A stretch of DNA of 64,000 nucleotides, from positions 50,856 to 114,855 of the forward strand of contig CAJVZZ010000009.1 of assembly GCA_913020435.1 (NCBI GenBank), given 5' to 3'. The notes beneath the pieces are model-generated. The model saw only the letters and a list, made by a program, of their open reading frames with translations, had not been told where the DNA came from and did no database searches. Shown here one piece after another: positions 15,797 to 24,090 of the stretch (its first letter is position 1; every line of letters starts with the position of its first letter). Origin of the DNA: an uncultured Flavobacteriales bacterium (GTDB lineage Bacteria > Bacteroidota > Bacteroidia > Flavobacteriales_G > Salibacteraceae). Both the position numbers and the translations under genes were made by a program.

Positions 15797-17518
15797 ATGA
15801 AAGTTAAGATTTTAGGCTTACTACTTGCTCCGATAGCTTTACTGGCTCAAGTAAACAAGCCAGATACACCTAGTTTTATCAAACAAATTGAGGTTGTACA
15901 GCAAAACGTAATAGAACTAGAGGCCCCAGAAACGGAGGATCTTTTGAATATGCAGGTTTCTGCAAAAATGAATCGGACATTGGTTCCAATGGGGAAAATT
16001 GTCGCTGTTTCTATAAATGAATCGTTAGGTAAGGCCGAACTTATTAATGAAAACCTAGAACAAAAATCTATTGAGATAAAAACCAATGGAGTAAAAGGGC
16101 TTACTGCGTATTTGACGGAGGTTTTTTTGCCAATTGGGGCAAAGTTATATGTCAGCAATGCCAATGGAAGCCAAATCCAAGGACCGTTCACATTTGATGA
16201 CGTACGAAATGAAAAGCTTACTCCTTATATGATTGAAGGTGACTTTATAAGAATAACTACTGTTTATGATAAAAACATATCAATAAAGCCGCGGTTTTCA
16301 ATAAATGAATTGGGATTCAACTTCGGAGACCTAACCAATCCAGAGAACCAACCCCGTATTACAGATTCTGAAAATGAATTTGGATCGAGAGATTTTGATG
16401 ATTCAGAAAGCTGCGAGGTAAACGTGAATTGTGATGAAGGAGATGACTGGAGAAAACAACAAAGAGCAGTTGTAAGAATAAAAATGCGTATTCAAAATTT
16501 TGAAGGTTGGTGTACTGGAACTATAATGAATAATACACAACAAGACTGCACGCCTTATGTGCTTACTGCAGATCATTGCAGGGCAGTTGAGGGACAAGAA
16601 GCTAGCGTAGAAAACTATGACGATTGGCAATTCTACTTTAATTACGAAGGAACCGATTGTCGAAATCCAAGAGAACGAGATGTTTCTATTGGTGAAATAA
16701 CTGGCTGTAAAAGAATTGCAAATACAAGAAGAAAAGGTTCTGGTGGAGCTGATGCGCTATTGCTAAAGCTATCAAAGGATATTGATAGCTTTTATGCACC
16801 ATATTTTGCAGGATGGCAAAATTATGATGAGACAAGTCCCAGTGGCGTTATGATCCATCATCCTGCAGGAGACATTAAAAAGGTTTCGACTTACAAAATC
16901 GCTATAATTGAATCGGAATGGGATGCGAACTTTGGCGAAGACACGCACTGGCAGGTATACTGGTCTTCAACAGACAATGGTTATGGGGTATCAGAGCCAG
17001 GGTCTAGTGGTTCTTCATTATGGAATAATAAAGGTTTAGTTATTGGCCAATTAACAGGCGGAGCATCTGCTTGTAAAGAAGATACCGATAAGGGCGTTAG
17101 CCCAAGTTTTCCCGATTATTTCGGGAAATTTAGCTTGGCTTTTGGATATGTCGGTTCTGATTCAGCAACAACATTATTTTCTCATTTAGATGGAAGTAAC
17201 CATGCAAAAAGTATTGAAGGAATAGATTGGCCTTGCAGTGAAACAGCGCTGAGTATGGAAGGTGTTCAGCACAGTTTAGAAGATAGAATTTCAGTTTTCC
17301 CTAACCCATCAAATAGCACAGTTAATTTAAATCTAGGAACTCTAAAGGCAAAGCAAATACTGGTGCTTAATAGCCAGGGAGTAGAAGTATTAAAGCTTGA
17401 AGGTGAAACTGCTTCTGGACTTACTTTCAATGTTTCGGAATGGTCAGAAGGTTTTTATTTGGTACAAATTGTAACTGATGAGAATAGGTTGTTGAACAAA
17501 AAATTGATTGTAGAATGA
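15797..17518 (+). CDS. Secreted trypsin-like serine protease with T9SS sorting domain
   Basis: 573 residues. A signal peptide ends near residue 17 (ALLAQ). A long propeptide-like region precedes a chymotrypsin-fold protease with 'GWCTGTIMN', H260 in LTADHC, D319 in ADALLL and S404 in GSSGSS. The pattern resembles Lysobacter lysyl endopeptidase-type (S1) enzymes, which use GxSGS rather than GDSGG. The last ~75 residues are a T9SS type A sorting domain ('VFPNPSNST...GFYLVQI'). It is thus an exported, probably surface-linked or released endopeptidase; Lys specificity is inference. Its stop overlaps the following lipoprotein gene by 4 bp. Confidence 0.9.
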   Translation: MKVKILGLLLAPIALLAQVNKPDTPSFIKQIEVVQQNVIELEAPETEDLLNMQVSAKMNRTLVPMGKIVAVSINESLGKAELINENLEQKSIEIKTNGVKGLTAYLTEVFLPIGAKLYVSNANGSQIQGPFTFDDVRNEKLTPYMIEGDFIRITTVYDKNISIKPRFSINELGFNFGDLTNPENQPRITDSENEFGSRDFDDSESCEVNVNCDEGDDWRKQQRAVVRIKMRIQNFEGWCTGTIMNNTQQDCTPYVLTADHCRAVEGQEASVENYDDWQFYFNYEGTDCRNPRERDVSIGEITGCKRIANTRRKGSGGADALLLKLSKDIDSFYAPYFAGWQNYDETSPSGVMIHHPAGDIKKVSTYKIAIIESEWDANFGEDTHWQVYWSSTDNGYGVSEPGSSGSSLWNNKGLVIGQLTGGASACKEDTDKGVSPSFPDYFGKFSLAFGYVGSDSATTLFSHLDGSNHAKSIEGIDWPCSETALSMEGVQHSLEDRISVFPNPSNSTVNLNLGTLKAKQILVLNSQGVEVLKLEGETASGLTFNVSEWSEGFYLVQIVTDENRLLNKKLIVE

Positions 17519-17949
17519 GAATATTAAGTTATTTATTGATTTTAGGGTTGGTAGTTTCACTATCTAGTTGCAAGGTTCGCTCAACACCATCAGTTGCAGA
17601 GATTACCTGTAAAGAGTTAGTGGTTGCGACGCCTGACGTTTTCACGCCTTTAGCTGAAAATGTTTCTGTGACTAAAATTTTTATGGAAAACGAGTGTCTG
17701 TCGGTACGTGTTAAATTTAAAGGTTGTGAGCAATCAGGCTTTGATTTGATGTACAACGGAAAAGCTAAAAAAAGCAGTCCCCCTCAAGTCAATTTAATGC
17801 TAAAATCGTTGGATATAAATTGTGAAAGCAGCGAAGAAACAGAAAGAGACTTTAAATTTGACATTAAAAAACTGCAGGGAATCGGTGGAAGCGGAAAGGT
17901 TGTAATTAGCGTTCAGGGTTTCTCTGAATCGCTGGTATACCAATACTAA
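17515..17949 (+). CDS. Small lipoprotein of unknown function, coupled to the serine protease
   Basis: 144 residues. The signal peptide ends in a lipobox, SLSSC, with Cys19 as the lipidation site. The mature part is short and beta-rich with four further cysteines, possibly two disulfides. I do not recognise a family. The ATG overlaps the protease stop by 4 bp (ATGA), so the two are coupled and it may act as a foldase, inhibitor or anchor for the protease, which is inference. Its stop shares the CTAA tetranucleotide with the convergent gatC stop. Confidence 0.7.
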   Translation: MRILSYLLILGLVVSLSSCKVRSTPSVAEITCKELVVATPDVFTPLAENVSVTKIFMENECLSVRVKFKGCEQSGFDLMYNGKAKKSSPPQVNLMLKSLDINCESSEETERDFKFDIKKLQGIGGSGKVVISVQGFSESLVYQY

Positions 17950-18239
17950 CCTTTCTTAATAACCTTAGGAACCTTAAAGTAAAAACTATCTTTTTGAGGG
18001 GCATTTTTCAGGGCCTCTTCTTTTGAAATGGTAACTTTACTTTCATCAGAACGAGTTTTACCTTTTTCATCGGTCATGTAAATCAATGGCTCAACACCAT
18101 CTGTAGGAACAGACTGCAGTTTTTCGACAAAATCTAACATTCGATTTAGGTCGTTTTTAATAGCCTCTTTTTCGTCACCCTCAAACTCAAGTTTAGAAAG
18201 ACCTGAAAGTTTATCTACTAGTTTGTTATCTATTTTCAT
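17946..18239 (-). CDS. gatC: Asp-tRNA(Asn)/Glu-tRNA(Gln) amidotransferase subunit C
   Basis: 97 residues, the family's normal size. The 'VDKLSGLSKLEFEGDEKEAIKNDLNRMLDFVEKLQSVPTDGVEPL' pattern (helical N-terminus, then the VEPL linker) is the GatC signature. GatC is the small linker of GatCAB, which amidates mischarged Glu-tRNA(Gln) and Asp-tRNA(Asn). GatA and GatB are not in the window. The start overlaps the plsC stop by 4 bp, so gatC is translated from the plsC transcript. Confidence 0.9.
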   Translation of the reverse strand: MKIDNKLVDKLSGLSKLEFEGDEKEAIKNDLNRMLDFVEKLQSVPTDGVEPLIYMTDEKGKTRSDESKVTISKEEALKNAPQKDSFYFKVPKVIKKG

Positions 18240-18985
18240 CGTTTCGGAATTGCATTCTGAATTATATTAAATACTCGGTCGCGCAAATCTACTATATCCT
18301 TTTCGGTCATTCCCTTTGTTTCGATAGCAGGATGAACGATTGCGTGAGCCAAACCAGGAGAAGCAGGAGCCTTTAGAAAGCCTCCGTTTTCCAATCGTTT
18401 GTAGTTTTGAGTAAAGGTTACCGGAACAATAGGCACTTGCTCTTCTATCGCCAATTTAAAAGCGCCATTTTTAAAACGTCTCATATTAGGCACATCAACA
18501 GGTATTGTGCCCTCAGGAAACAATACCATACTGTTGCCTTTTTGTAACTCTTCTACCGATCTCAAATAGGCATTATGTCCACTTTTTCTACTTCTTCTGT
18601 CAACAGGAATATTCATTCCTTTGGTAAAGAAAATATTGAATAATGGCCAGTTCATAATTTCCGCTTTGCCAATTATGGTAAAATAATCAGGCACTAGGGG
18701 ATAAATTAAAATAATATCAAAGTAGCTGCTGTGGTTGCCCACCAGTACATAAGGAGGTTCTGGAAAGTTTTCCATGCCTTTTCTAATAAGGACAACTCCA
18801 GTTATTAAGGACAGGAACCACGACCATATTTTTTTGAGTTTGAAGGCTGTTTTATACCGTTTTTTCTTTCCAAAAAGGAAAAGAAACATAGGGTATACGA
18901 TAACCATAGAGATTAGGAACCAAATGAAAAAATAGATTTTCCAAAGGATAATAAACGGGCGCTTTATGATTTCTCCAATTGACAT
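18236..18985 (-). CDS. plsC: 1-acyl-sn-glycerol-3-phosphate acyltransferase
   Basis: 249 residues from ATG 18985. The track's TTG start at 19018 is less likely because a TAnnTTTG element lies between the two. There are hydrophobic segments at the N-terminus, then the acyltransferase motif H-x4-D (NHSSYFD) and the FPEGT motif, both needed for acyl transfer and phosphate binding. It makes phosphatidic acid from lysophosphatidic acid at the inner membrane. It is in an operon with gatC, an unrelated function that is simply co-transcribed. A lyso-ornithine lipid acyltransferase is the main alternative. Confidence 0.88.
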   Translation of the reverse strand: MSIGEIIKRPFIILWKIYFFIWFLISMVIVYPMFLFLFGKKKRYKTAFKLKKIWSWFLSLITGVVLIRKGMENFPEPPYVLVGNHSSYFDIILIYPLVPDYFTIIGKAEIMNWPLFNIFFTKGMNIPVDRRSRKSGHNAYLRSVEELQKGNSMVLFPEGTIPVDVPNMRRFKNGAFKLAIEEQVPIVPVTFTQNYKRLENGGFLKAPASPGLAHAIVHPAIETKGMTEKDIVDLRDRVFNIIQNAIPKR

Positions 18986-18992
18986 TGAAAGA

Positions 18993-19000
18993 CAAAAGTA
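18993..19000 (-). promoter_or_regulatory. TAnnTTTG -7 element supporting the plsC start at 18985
   Basis: TACTTTTG on the minus strand, 7 bp before the ATG. Being downstream of the TTG at 19018, it favours the shorter protein. Confidence 0.4.
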
Positions 19001-19081
19001 GCCTAAAAAAAGTGTCAATTCGGGTGATCCGGAGGCTACGGGATTGTATCGAGAATAACTTTTTTACGCCCATTCAGTAAA

Positions 19082-19954
19082 CTACTTCAATACAATTTTC
19101 TGGACGAGACTTTCATTGTTTTTTGTGGAAACCATAAGAAAATAAATTCCAGATGGTAGGTCGGTTGTGTTTATTACCAATGGAAAGAAGGGTTGTTTGT
19201 TTTCTAATACTGTAATTCCGTTGGCGTTAATCATTTTTAGTTGAGAAACTGACTCTAAATTTATTGCATCAATGGTTATGTCGTTATTTGCAGGGTTTGG
19301 AAAGGCCATAAGCACTTGGGTGGTATTATTGGACATCTCAGGAATAGAAACGCCGTATGAATCGCAAGCAATATCTTTGAATTGCTCTTCTACCAAATTC
19401 CCATTGAAACACCTTAATCCAGTGTGTTGATTCGCTGTCCGAATCCACCAATCGGGTAAAAATTGTGATGTAAAACCTATCCCTTCAATAAATTTACCTC
19501 CACGCATTAATGATTCACTGTTATGCAGGTATGTTTTATGCGCGATTCCGTTAACTATGGTATTAAAGACTTTCGTAATAACTGATTTGTAGTGCGATGA
19601 GTTGTTTCCTAAATCTTTATCGGGTATGTCTAAATACAACGTATCACCTACTTTTCCACCATAATAAAAGAGCTTAACAAACTCATTTTTATCCGTTCGA
19701 TATATGAATATTGTATCCTGCGCTTGCGCAACATAAGTAGGCTTATCATCGGAAGAACAAGGTAAAGCACAGATTTTTTTAGCATTAAACCCTAAAAACA
19801 AAGTATCCTTAACGCTTTCAAGGCGCGTAAAATGTCGAAATGGATGGCCATCGCCAATATTATAATGCCAAACCGAACCTACTGGCGCAAATTGGGAGCT
19901 ACTCAATAAACTTGAAAGCAATATTGAAACAACGATGAAAAGTCTAATAAACAT
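19082..19954 (-). CDS. T9SS-exported protein of unknown function
   Basis: 290 residues. A signal peptide is present (ends around SSSQF, residue 22). Residues 23-200 form a beta-rich domain starting 'PVGSVWHYNIGDG', common in uncharacterised Bacteroidota exoproteins, with two or three cysteines. The last ~80 residues are a T9SS type A sorting domain ('AFPNPANNDITID...LPSGIYFLMV'). It is thus destined for the cell surface or medium; I cannot assign an activity. Lone gene between plsC and the divergent trpS. Confidence 0.82.
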   Translation of the reverse strand: MFIRLFIVVSILLSSLLSSSQFAPVGSVWHYNIGDGHPFRHFTRLESVKDTLFLGFNAKKICALPCSSDDKPTYVAQAQDTIFIYRTDKNEFVKLFYYGGKVGDTLYLDIPDKDLGNNSSHYKSVITKVFNTIVNGIAHKTYLHNSESLMRGGKFIEGIGFTSQFLPDWWIRTANQHTGLRCFNGNLVEEQFKDIACDSYGVSIPEMSNNTTQVLMAFPNPANNDITIDAINLESVSQLKMINANGITVLENKQPFFPLVINTTDLPSGIYFLMVSTKNNESLVQKIVLK

Positions 19955-20075
19955 AAAACAGGTGTTTTAAATTCAAGAATAAATATAGCATATTAAAATT
20001 TGGATTTTAAATTAGTCGCGATGTCATTCGTGCATAGAATCGGAGAAGAAATTCTACTTTAACTTAGTCGAATTT

Positions 20076-20083
20076 TAACTTTG
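20076..20083 (+). promoter_or_regulatory. TAnnTTTG -7 element upstream of trpS
   Basis: TAACTTTG, 17 bp before the trpS ATG at 20101. Confidence 0.45.
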
Positions 20084-20100
20084 CAGGATAAAATTTGATA

Positions 20101-21078
20101 ATGTCAAGAATACTAACAGGAATACAGAGTACAGGAACACCTCATTTGGGTAATATTTTGGGTGCAATAGCACCAGCAATTGAAATGGCAAACGACCCAA
20201 AAAATGAATCCTTTTTGTTTATTGCTGACTTGCACTCCATGACCCAAATTAAGGATGGCGAAGAGTTGAGTGATAATACTTATAGTGTTGCTGCTGCTTG
20301 GTTAGCCTTTGGATTGGATCCTAGTAAAACGGTTTTTTACCGCCAAAGCGATGTTCCCGAAACGGCTGAATTGTCTTGGTACTTAAGCTGTTATTATCCA
20401 TACCAACGACTTACGTTAGCGCATTCATTTAAAGATAAGGCAGATCGTCTAACAGATGTAAATGCGGGCCTTTTTGTTTATCCGATGCTTATGTCAGCAG
20501 ACATATTATTGTATGATATCGATTATGTACCTGTAGGAAAAGATCAAATGCAGCATTTAGAAATGACGCGCGATGTAGCTAGCCGATTTAATCATCAAAA
20601 AGGGGAAACATTTGTAATTCCGAAAGATTTAATTCAGCAGGAAACCAAGTTGGTGCCAGGAAGAGATGGACGTAAAATGAGTAAATCGAGAGACAATATT
20701 ATCAACATATTCTTACCTGAAAAGCAACTAAAAAAGCAAGTGAACCAAATTGTTACCGATTCAACTCCACTGGAAGATCCAAAAGATCCTGAGATATGCA
20801 ATGCTTTCGCAATTTATAAATTGCTAGCATCTGATGATCAGGTAGGTGAAATGCGCAAAAAATATCTTGAAGGTGGATATGGCTTTGGTCATGTTAAGCG
20901 AGATATTTTTGAGCTGATTTTGGAAAAGTATAACACTCAAAGGACCCTTTACAGTCAATATATGGAGAACCGCAGTGAGATAGATAACGTGTTGAGGGAA
21001 GGTGCTGAAAAAGCAAGAATTACAGCTAAAGAAGTACTGAACCGTGTGCGGGTAAAGAGTGGTTATTTGGCGCGATAA
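20101..21078 (+). CDS. trpS: Tryptophan--tRNA ligase
   Basis: 325 residues from ATG 20101; the track's TTG at 20095 is only two codons upstream and less likely. It is a class I synthetase with the HIGH-type motif as HLGN (within TGTPHLGN near the N-terminus) and KMSKS as GRKMSKSRDN around residue 193. The length and the 'DLHSMT' and 'YDIDYVPVGKDQMQHLE' segments fit bacterial TrpRS. It charges tRNA-Trp in the cytoplasm. Its 3' end overlaps the convergent PKD lipoprotein gene by 16 bp. Confidence 0.96.
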   Translation: MSRILTGIQSTGTPHLGNILGAIAPAIEMANDPKNESFLFIADLHSMTQIKDGEELSDNTYSVAAAWLAFGLDPSKTVFYRQSDVPETAELSWYLSCYYPYQRLTLAHSFKDKADRLTDVNAGLFVYPMLMSADILLYDIDYVPVGKDQMQHLEMTRDVASRFNHQKGETFVIPKDLIQQETKLVPGRDGRKMSKSRDNIINIFLPEKQLKKQVNQIVTDSTPLEDPKDPEICNAFAIYKLLASDDQVGEMRKKYLEGGYGFGHVKRDIFELILEKYNTQRTLYSQYMENRSEIDNVLREGAEKARITAKEVLNRVRVKSGYLAR

Positions 21079-22184
21079 GCTATGGCTATTGAGCCACTAA
21101 CGTTTTCTAAAGATATCGTTTCTCCTGACGAGGTGGATAAGACGGTGTTGGCAGTAAACTCAATTTTTTTAGTTGACATTCCTAATTCATTTTCTTTGTA
21201 GTCTTCTATTGAAGTAAGTTCAAATTCGTTTGAATTAGTGAGATTTGGCCTAGAATAATATTCTTGTCCTCCTGCATCAGTGTATTTCAAATAAACTGTT
21301 CCCAATTGCAAATCGCCTTTAGGATCTTCTCTCGAGCCACTTTTAAAAGAATAATTAGCGGCACAAAATGCATATTCTTCTTTTAAAACAAGATTTTTGC
21401 AACGTTGAGACTGCACTCCATTTTCGTCAGTTACAGTCAAACAAACCTTTTCAATTCCTTTTTTAGGATCAGTTTGATAATCTACGTAAGGAGTGCTTGC
21501 CGTGCTCCCGCCTTCAAATTCCCATAAATAATTTAATGGAGTAATGGATTCCACTTCTGGCTCAAAGGAAAGAGAGCGCTGAGTTTGTGTTATTATAAAA
21601 TCGGTTGTTGCTTCTGTTTTAATAAAGACACGATTTTGAATTTCACTTTGACAACCTTTTGAAGTTTTTACGCTCAATTTAACATCGTAAAAATTTAGAT
21701 CACCAACGTACAAATGACTAGGTGTCTTTTCATGGCTAATAGTTCCATCACCGAACTCCCATTCGTATTCCACTTCAACTGCCCTGCTGGTAAAAGATTC
21801 ATCTGGATTAAATGTAACAAGGTATTCATTACCTGCATTAGTATTTGTGAATGCCTTAAAGCCTGTTCTTAATTCAGGTTCTGATGCAATACTTTCGGCG
21901 GATTCTTTTTCATCTGTAAAAATCAGAGTGAACGATTCAGCGCAGTTATTTTCACAACCTTCGGTTTTTAATTCACCGATAAATTTAGGAATTGCATTTT
22001 CTTTTTCTTCAAAAGAGCTATACATATAATATTGATGATCTCCGGCAATTAAGTTCAACTGAGCGCCTCCAATTGTCCCCGAAACAAAAAAGTCTGGCGC
22101 GTCAATCAAGGTTTCTTGAAGCTCATCTTTTTTGCAAGAACTTACAGAAAGCAGAATAACTAATATGTAGAACAATTGCTTCAT
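21063..22184 (-). CDS. PKD-domain lipoprotein, third gene of the sigma-factor triad
   Basis: 373 residues. The signal peptide ends in the lipobox SVSSC (Cys17). A PKD-like domain with 'YEWEFGDGTISHEKTPSHLY' is near residue 140, and a second related domain with 'LWEFEGGSTASTP' near 220. The rest is beta-rich. It is probably anchored on the outer membrane. It starts at TAATG, one base overlapping the stop of the anti-sigma/beta-barrel gene, so it is translationally coupled and probably works with it. Specific role unknown; PKD domains often mediate adhesion or protein contacts. Confidence 0.8.
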   Translation of the reverse strand: MKQLFYILVILLSVSSCKKDELQETLIDAPDFFVSGTIGGAQLNLIAGDHQYYMYSSFEEKENAIPKFIGELKTEGCENNCAESFTLIFTDEKESAESIASEPELRTGFKAFTNTNAGNEYLVTFNPDESFTSRAVEVEYEWEFGDGTISHEKTPSHLYVGDLNFYDVKLSVKTSKGCQSEIQNRVFIKTEATTDFIITQTQRSLSFEPEVESITPLNYLWEFEGGSTASTPYVDYQTDPKKGIEKVCLTVTDENGVQSQRCKNLVLKEEYAFCAANYSFKSGSREDPKGDLQLGTVYLKYTDAGGQEYYSRPNLTNSNEFELTSIEDYKENELGMSTKKIEFTANTVLSTSSGETISLENVSGSIAIAYRAK

Positions 22185-23458
22185 TAGAATCTGAATGGAG
22201 TATATTTTAAAGTAACACGTACTTCCAGGTTGTTGCTATTGTCTTGAACATCAAATGTTTCGTTGCTAGTAATATCCATTAAGCCATATTGCACCATTCC
22301 GCCTATTGAGAGGTTTTGGCCAAGGTTATAATCATACCCTACTCTTACTCCAGCATCCCATTTGTTGAGACCATCCTTATAGTTCCATGTATTTTCTACT
22401 GAACTTATTGAGGACTGAAAGCTTTCATCGTGAGTTTTAGCAATAGCACTTTTTACACCTGCTAGATAACTTATGCTCGCGCCTCCAAAAACACTGTGAT
22501 GCCCCTTGATGTCATAACGAACTTCAATTGGTAAATCAATGTAATGTAAACGATTTAAAGCAAGTGTTTCTGTAGTTTGAGATTTTCCAAATCCATACTC
22601 AGTTTGAGTTCGGCTGAGTTCAATTCCTTTTCCAGATTTAGTTCTATATCCTAACCCAGTTGAAACTGAAATATTTGGAGTAGCCTCAATGTTGTAATAA
22701 AAGCCAGCAGTGTACAGCAAATTATTTGTTGAAAGCTGACTGGCAGAGCCTAGGCCATTTTCGAGTGTAATTCCACCAAAAACTGAAAGCGATCGTATGT
22801 AGTTCTTAGGCATGGTCGAGGCGTCTACTGGGTCAAAACCATACTCTGGAAACTCTACGTTAAATGCTTCTAGAGAACTAGGTGTAATTTTACTTACAGT
22901 TGAAATATCAGAATTTAAGGAAGGGTTTTCGGCTTGTTTTTTAGACACTAGCCCATCGTAACTTGTTTCTTGTTTTGCTAATGAAGAGACAACGTTATTT
23001 GATGCTTTAGAAGCAATAGGGGCAATACTGTTGTTACGGCCATACATTGCAATAAGAGTTTTATTTGATTCTCCATTTTCTGGAATTTTATTGCCACTGA
23101 TATCAGAATCAGCGCTGGTAAAAAACGAAGCGTTATCTTTCGATCCAAATAGGCTTGACGAGTTTGACTCTAGAGTAGTGGGGTTTTTAGCAAATGGCCG
23201 TATTGAACTTACCGCATTGCTTTGAGTTGTTGTTTCTGAACTAGCAATCAATTGAGCGTCTGGAATTGTACTTCCGATAAACAAAGTGCTAAGGAAAAGG
23301 GCTGCAGATGCTAATTTCCCAAGGCTCATCCAAGAAAACTTATCGCGCTCATTGAGCATAGAGTTCATGTTATTCCAAGCGTCTTCATTAAAGGAATGAG
23401 GAGAGGGGTTGCCTAATCCGTCTTTAAACAGCTTATCTATATTACTTTTGCTGCTCAT
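22184..23458 (-). CDS. Anti-sigma-like N-terminus fused to an outer-membrane beta-barrel
   Basis: 424 residues. Residues 1-35 (KLFKDGLGN...FNEDAWNNM) look like the short cytoplasmic N-terminus of Bacteroidota anti-sigma-type proteins, followed by a single hydrophobic segment (about 43-62), a Ser/Asn-rich linker of about 130 residues, then a C-terminal region of alternating strands ending in aromatic Phe ('LKYTPFRF'), as in PorT-like barrels. It overlaps the ECF sigma factor stop by 4 bp. I infer a sensor that links envelope state to the sigma factor. A single-pass inner-membrane helix and an OM barrel in one chain is odd; the barrel may instead be periplasmic. Confidence 0.72.
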   Translation of the reverse strand: MSSKSNIDKLFKDGLGNPSPHSFNEDAWNNMNSMLNERDKFSWMSLGKLASAALFLSTLFIGSTIPDAQLIASSETTTQSNAVSSIRPFAKNPTTLESNSSSLFGSKDNASFFTSADSDISGNKIPENGESNKTLIAMYGRNNSIAPIASKASNNVVSSLAKQETSYDGLVSKKQAENPSLNSDISTVSKITPSSLEAFNVEFPEYGFDPVDASTMPKNYIRSLSVFGGITLENGLGSASQLSTNNLLYTAGFYYNIEATPNISVSTGLGYRTKSGKGIELSRTQTEYGFGKSQTTETLALNRLHYIDLPIEVRYDIKGHHSVFGGASISYLAGVKSAIAKTHDESFQSSISSVENTWNYKDGLNKWDAGVRVGYDYNLGQNLSIGGMVQYGLMDITSNETFDVQDNSNNLEVRVTLKYTPFRF

Positions 23459-24030
23459 AAGTTCCCTGCCCTTTGAGCTTCTCGTTCAACAGATTGAGCG
23501 ATTAACTCTCTTAATTTTTTTCTAGCAAATGATACGTGCCATTTTGATGTTCCATCTGAAATACCAAGCATTTCAGCAATTTCTTTGTGCGAATAACCAT
23601 CAATAGCAAACAGGACAAATACCTTTTTACTTTCAGTTGGCAGTTTGTCAATAAACCCTAACAGCTCTTCTGCTTCAAACTCTAAATCAGCAGCATTGTA
23701 TTCAACCCAAAGGTTTTCGGTTCCATCATTCTGGATATCCTTAAACTGAATAATACTTTTCTCTTTACTGTTTTTTCGGTAGTCGTCGATTATGGTGTTG
23801 ATCATTATTCTTCTAATCCAAGCTTCGAATGGTCGATCACCTTTGAAGGTAGAAAGCTTAGTTACAATTTTCATAAACCCTTGGTTAAGAAGGAATTCAG
23901 CGTCTTCTTTGTTGTTTTCGTAACGCAAGCAGATGCTTAAAAGGATGCTGTAGCACTGCTTATAAAGTAAAAATTGTGACTTGCGTTTGTTCGCAATACA
24001 ACCTTCTAATATTTCGTTACTTATTTCCAA
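23455..24030 (-). CDS. ECF-type RNA polymerase sigma factor
   Basis: 191 residues. The sigma-70 region 2 motif 'DAEFLLNQGFMKIVTKLSTFKGDRPFEAWIRRIMINTIIDDYRK' and a region 4 helix-turn-helix 'YSHKEIAEMLGISDGTSKWHVSFARKKLRELI' are both present, joined by a short linker: the standard ECF layout. It should redirect RNA polymerase to a small regulon. The next gene overlaps by 4 bp and resembles its anti-sigma/sensor partner, so the pair is likely co-regulated. A TAnnTTTG element lies about 20 bp upstream. Confidence 0.93.
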   Translation of the reverse strand: MEISNEILEGCIANKRKSQFLLYKQCYSILLSICLRYENNKEDAEFLLNQGFMKIVTKLSTFKGDRPFEAWIRRIMINTIIDDYRKNSKEKSIIQFKDIQNDGTENLWVEYNAADLEFEAEELLGFIDKLPTESKKVFVLFAIDGYSHKEIAEMLGISDGTSKWHVSFARKKLRELIAQSVEREAQRAGNL

Positions 24031-24051
24031 TTGAGTAAATATGATCTAATA

Positions 24052-24059
24052 CAAATATA
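24052..24059 (-). promoter_or_regulatory. TAnnTTTG -7 element upstream of the ECF sigma gene
   Basis: TATATTTG on the minus strand, 21 bp before the ATG. A TTG lies 15 nt further upstream, closer than the usual spacing. Confidence 0.4.
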
Positions 24060-24090
24060 AACTACTGATTAATACAATTTTGACTTTTCT

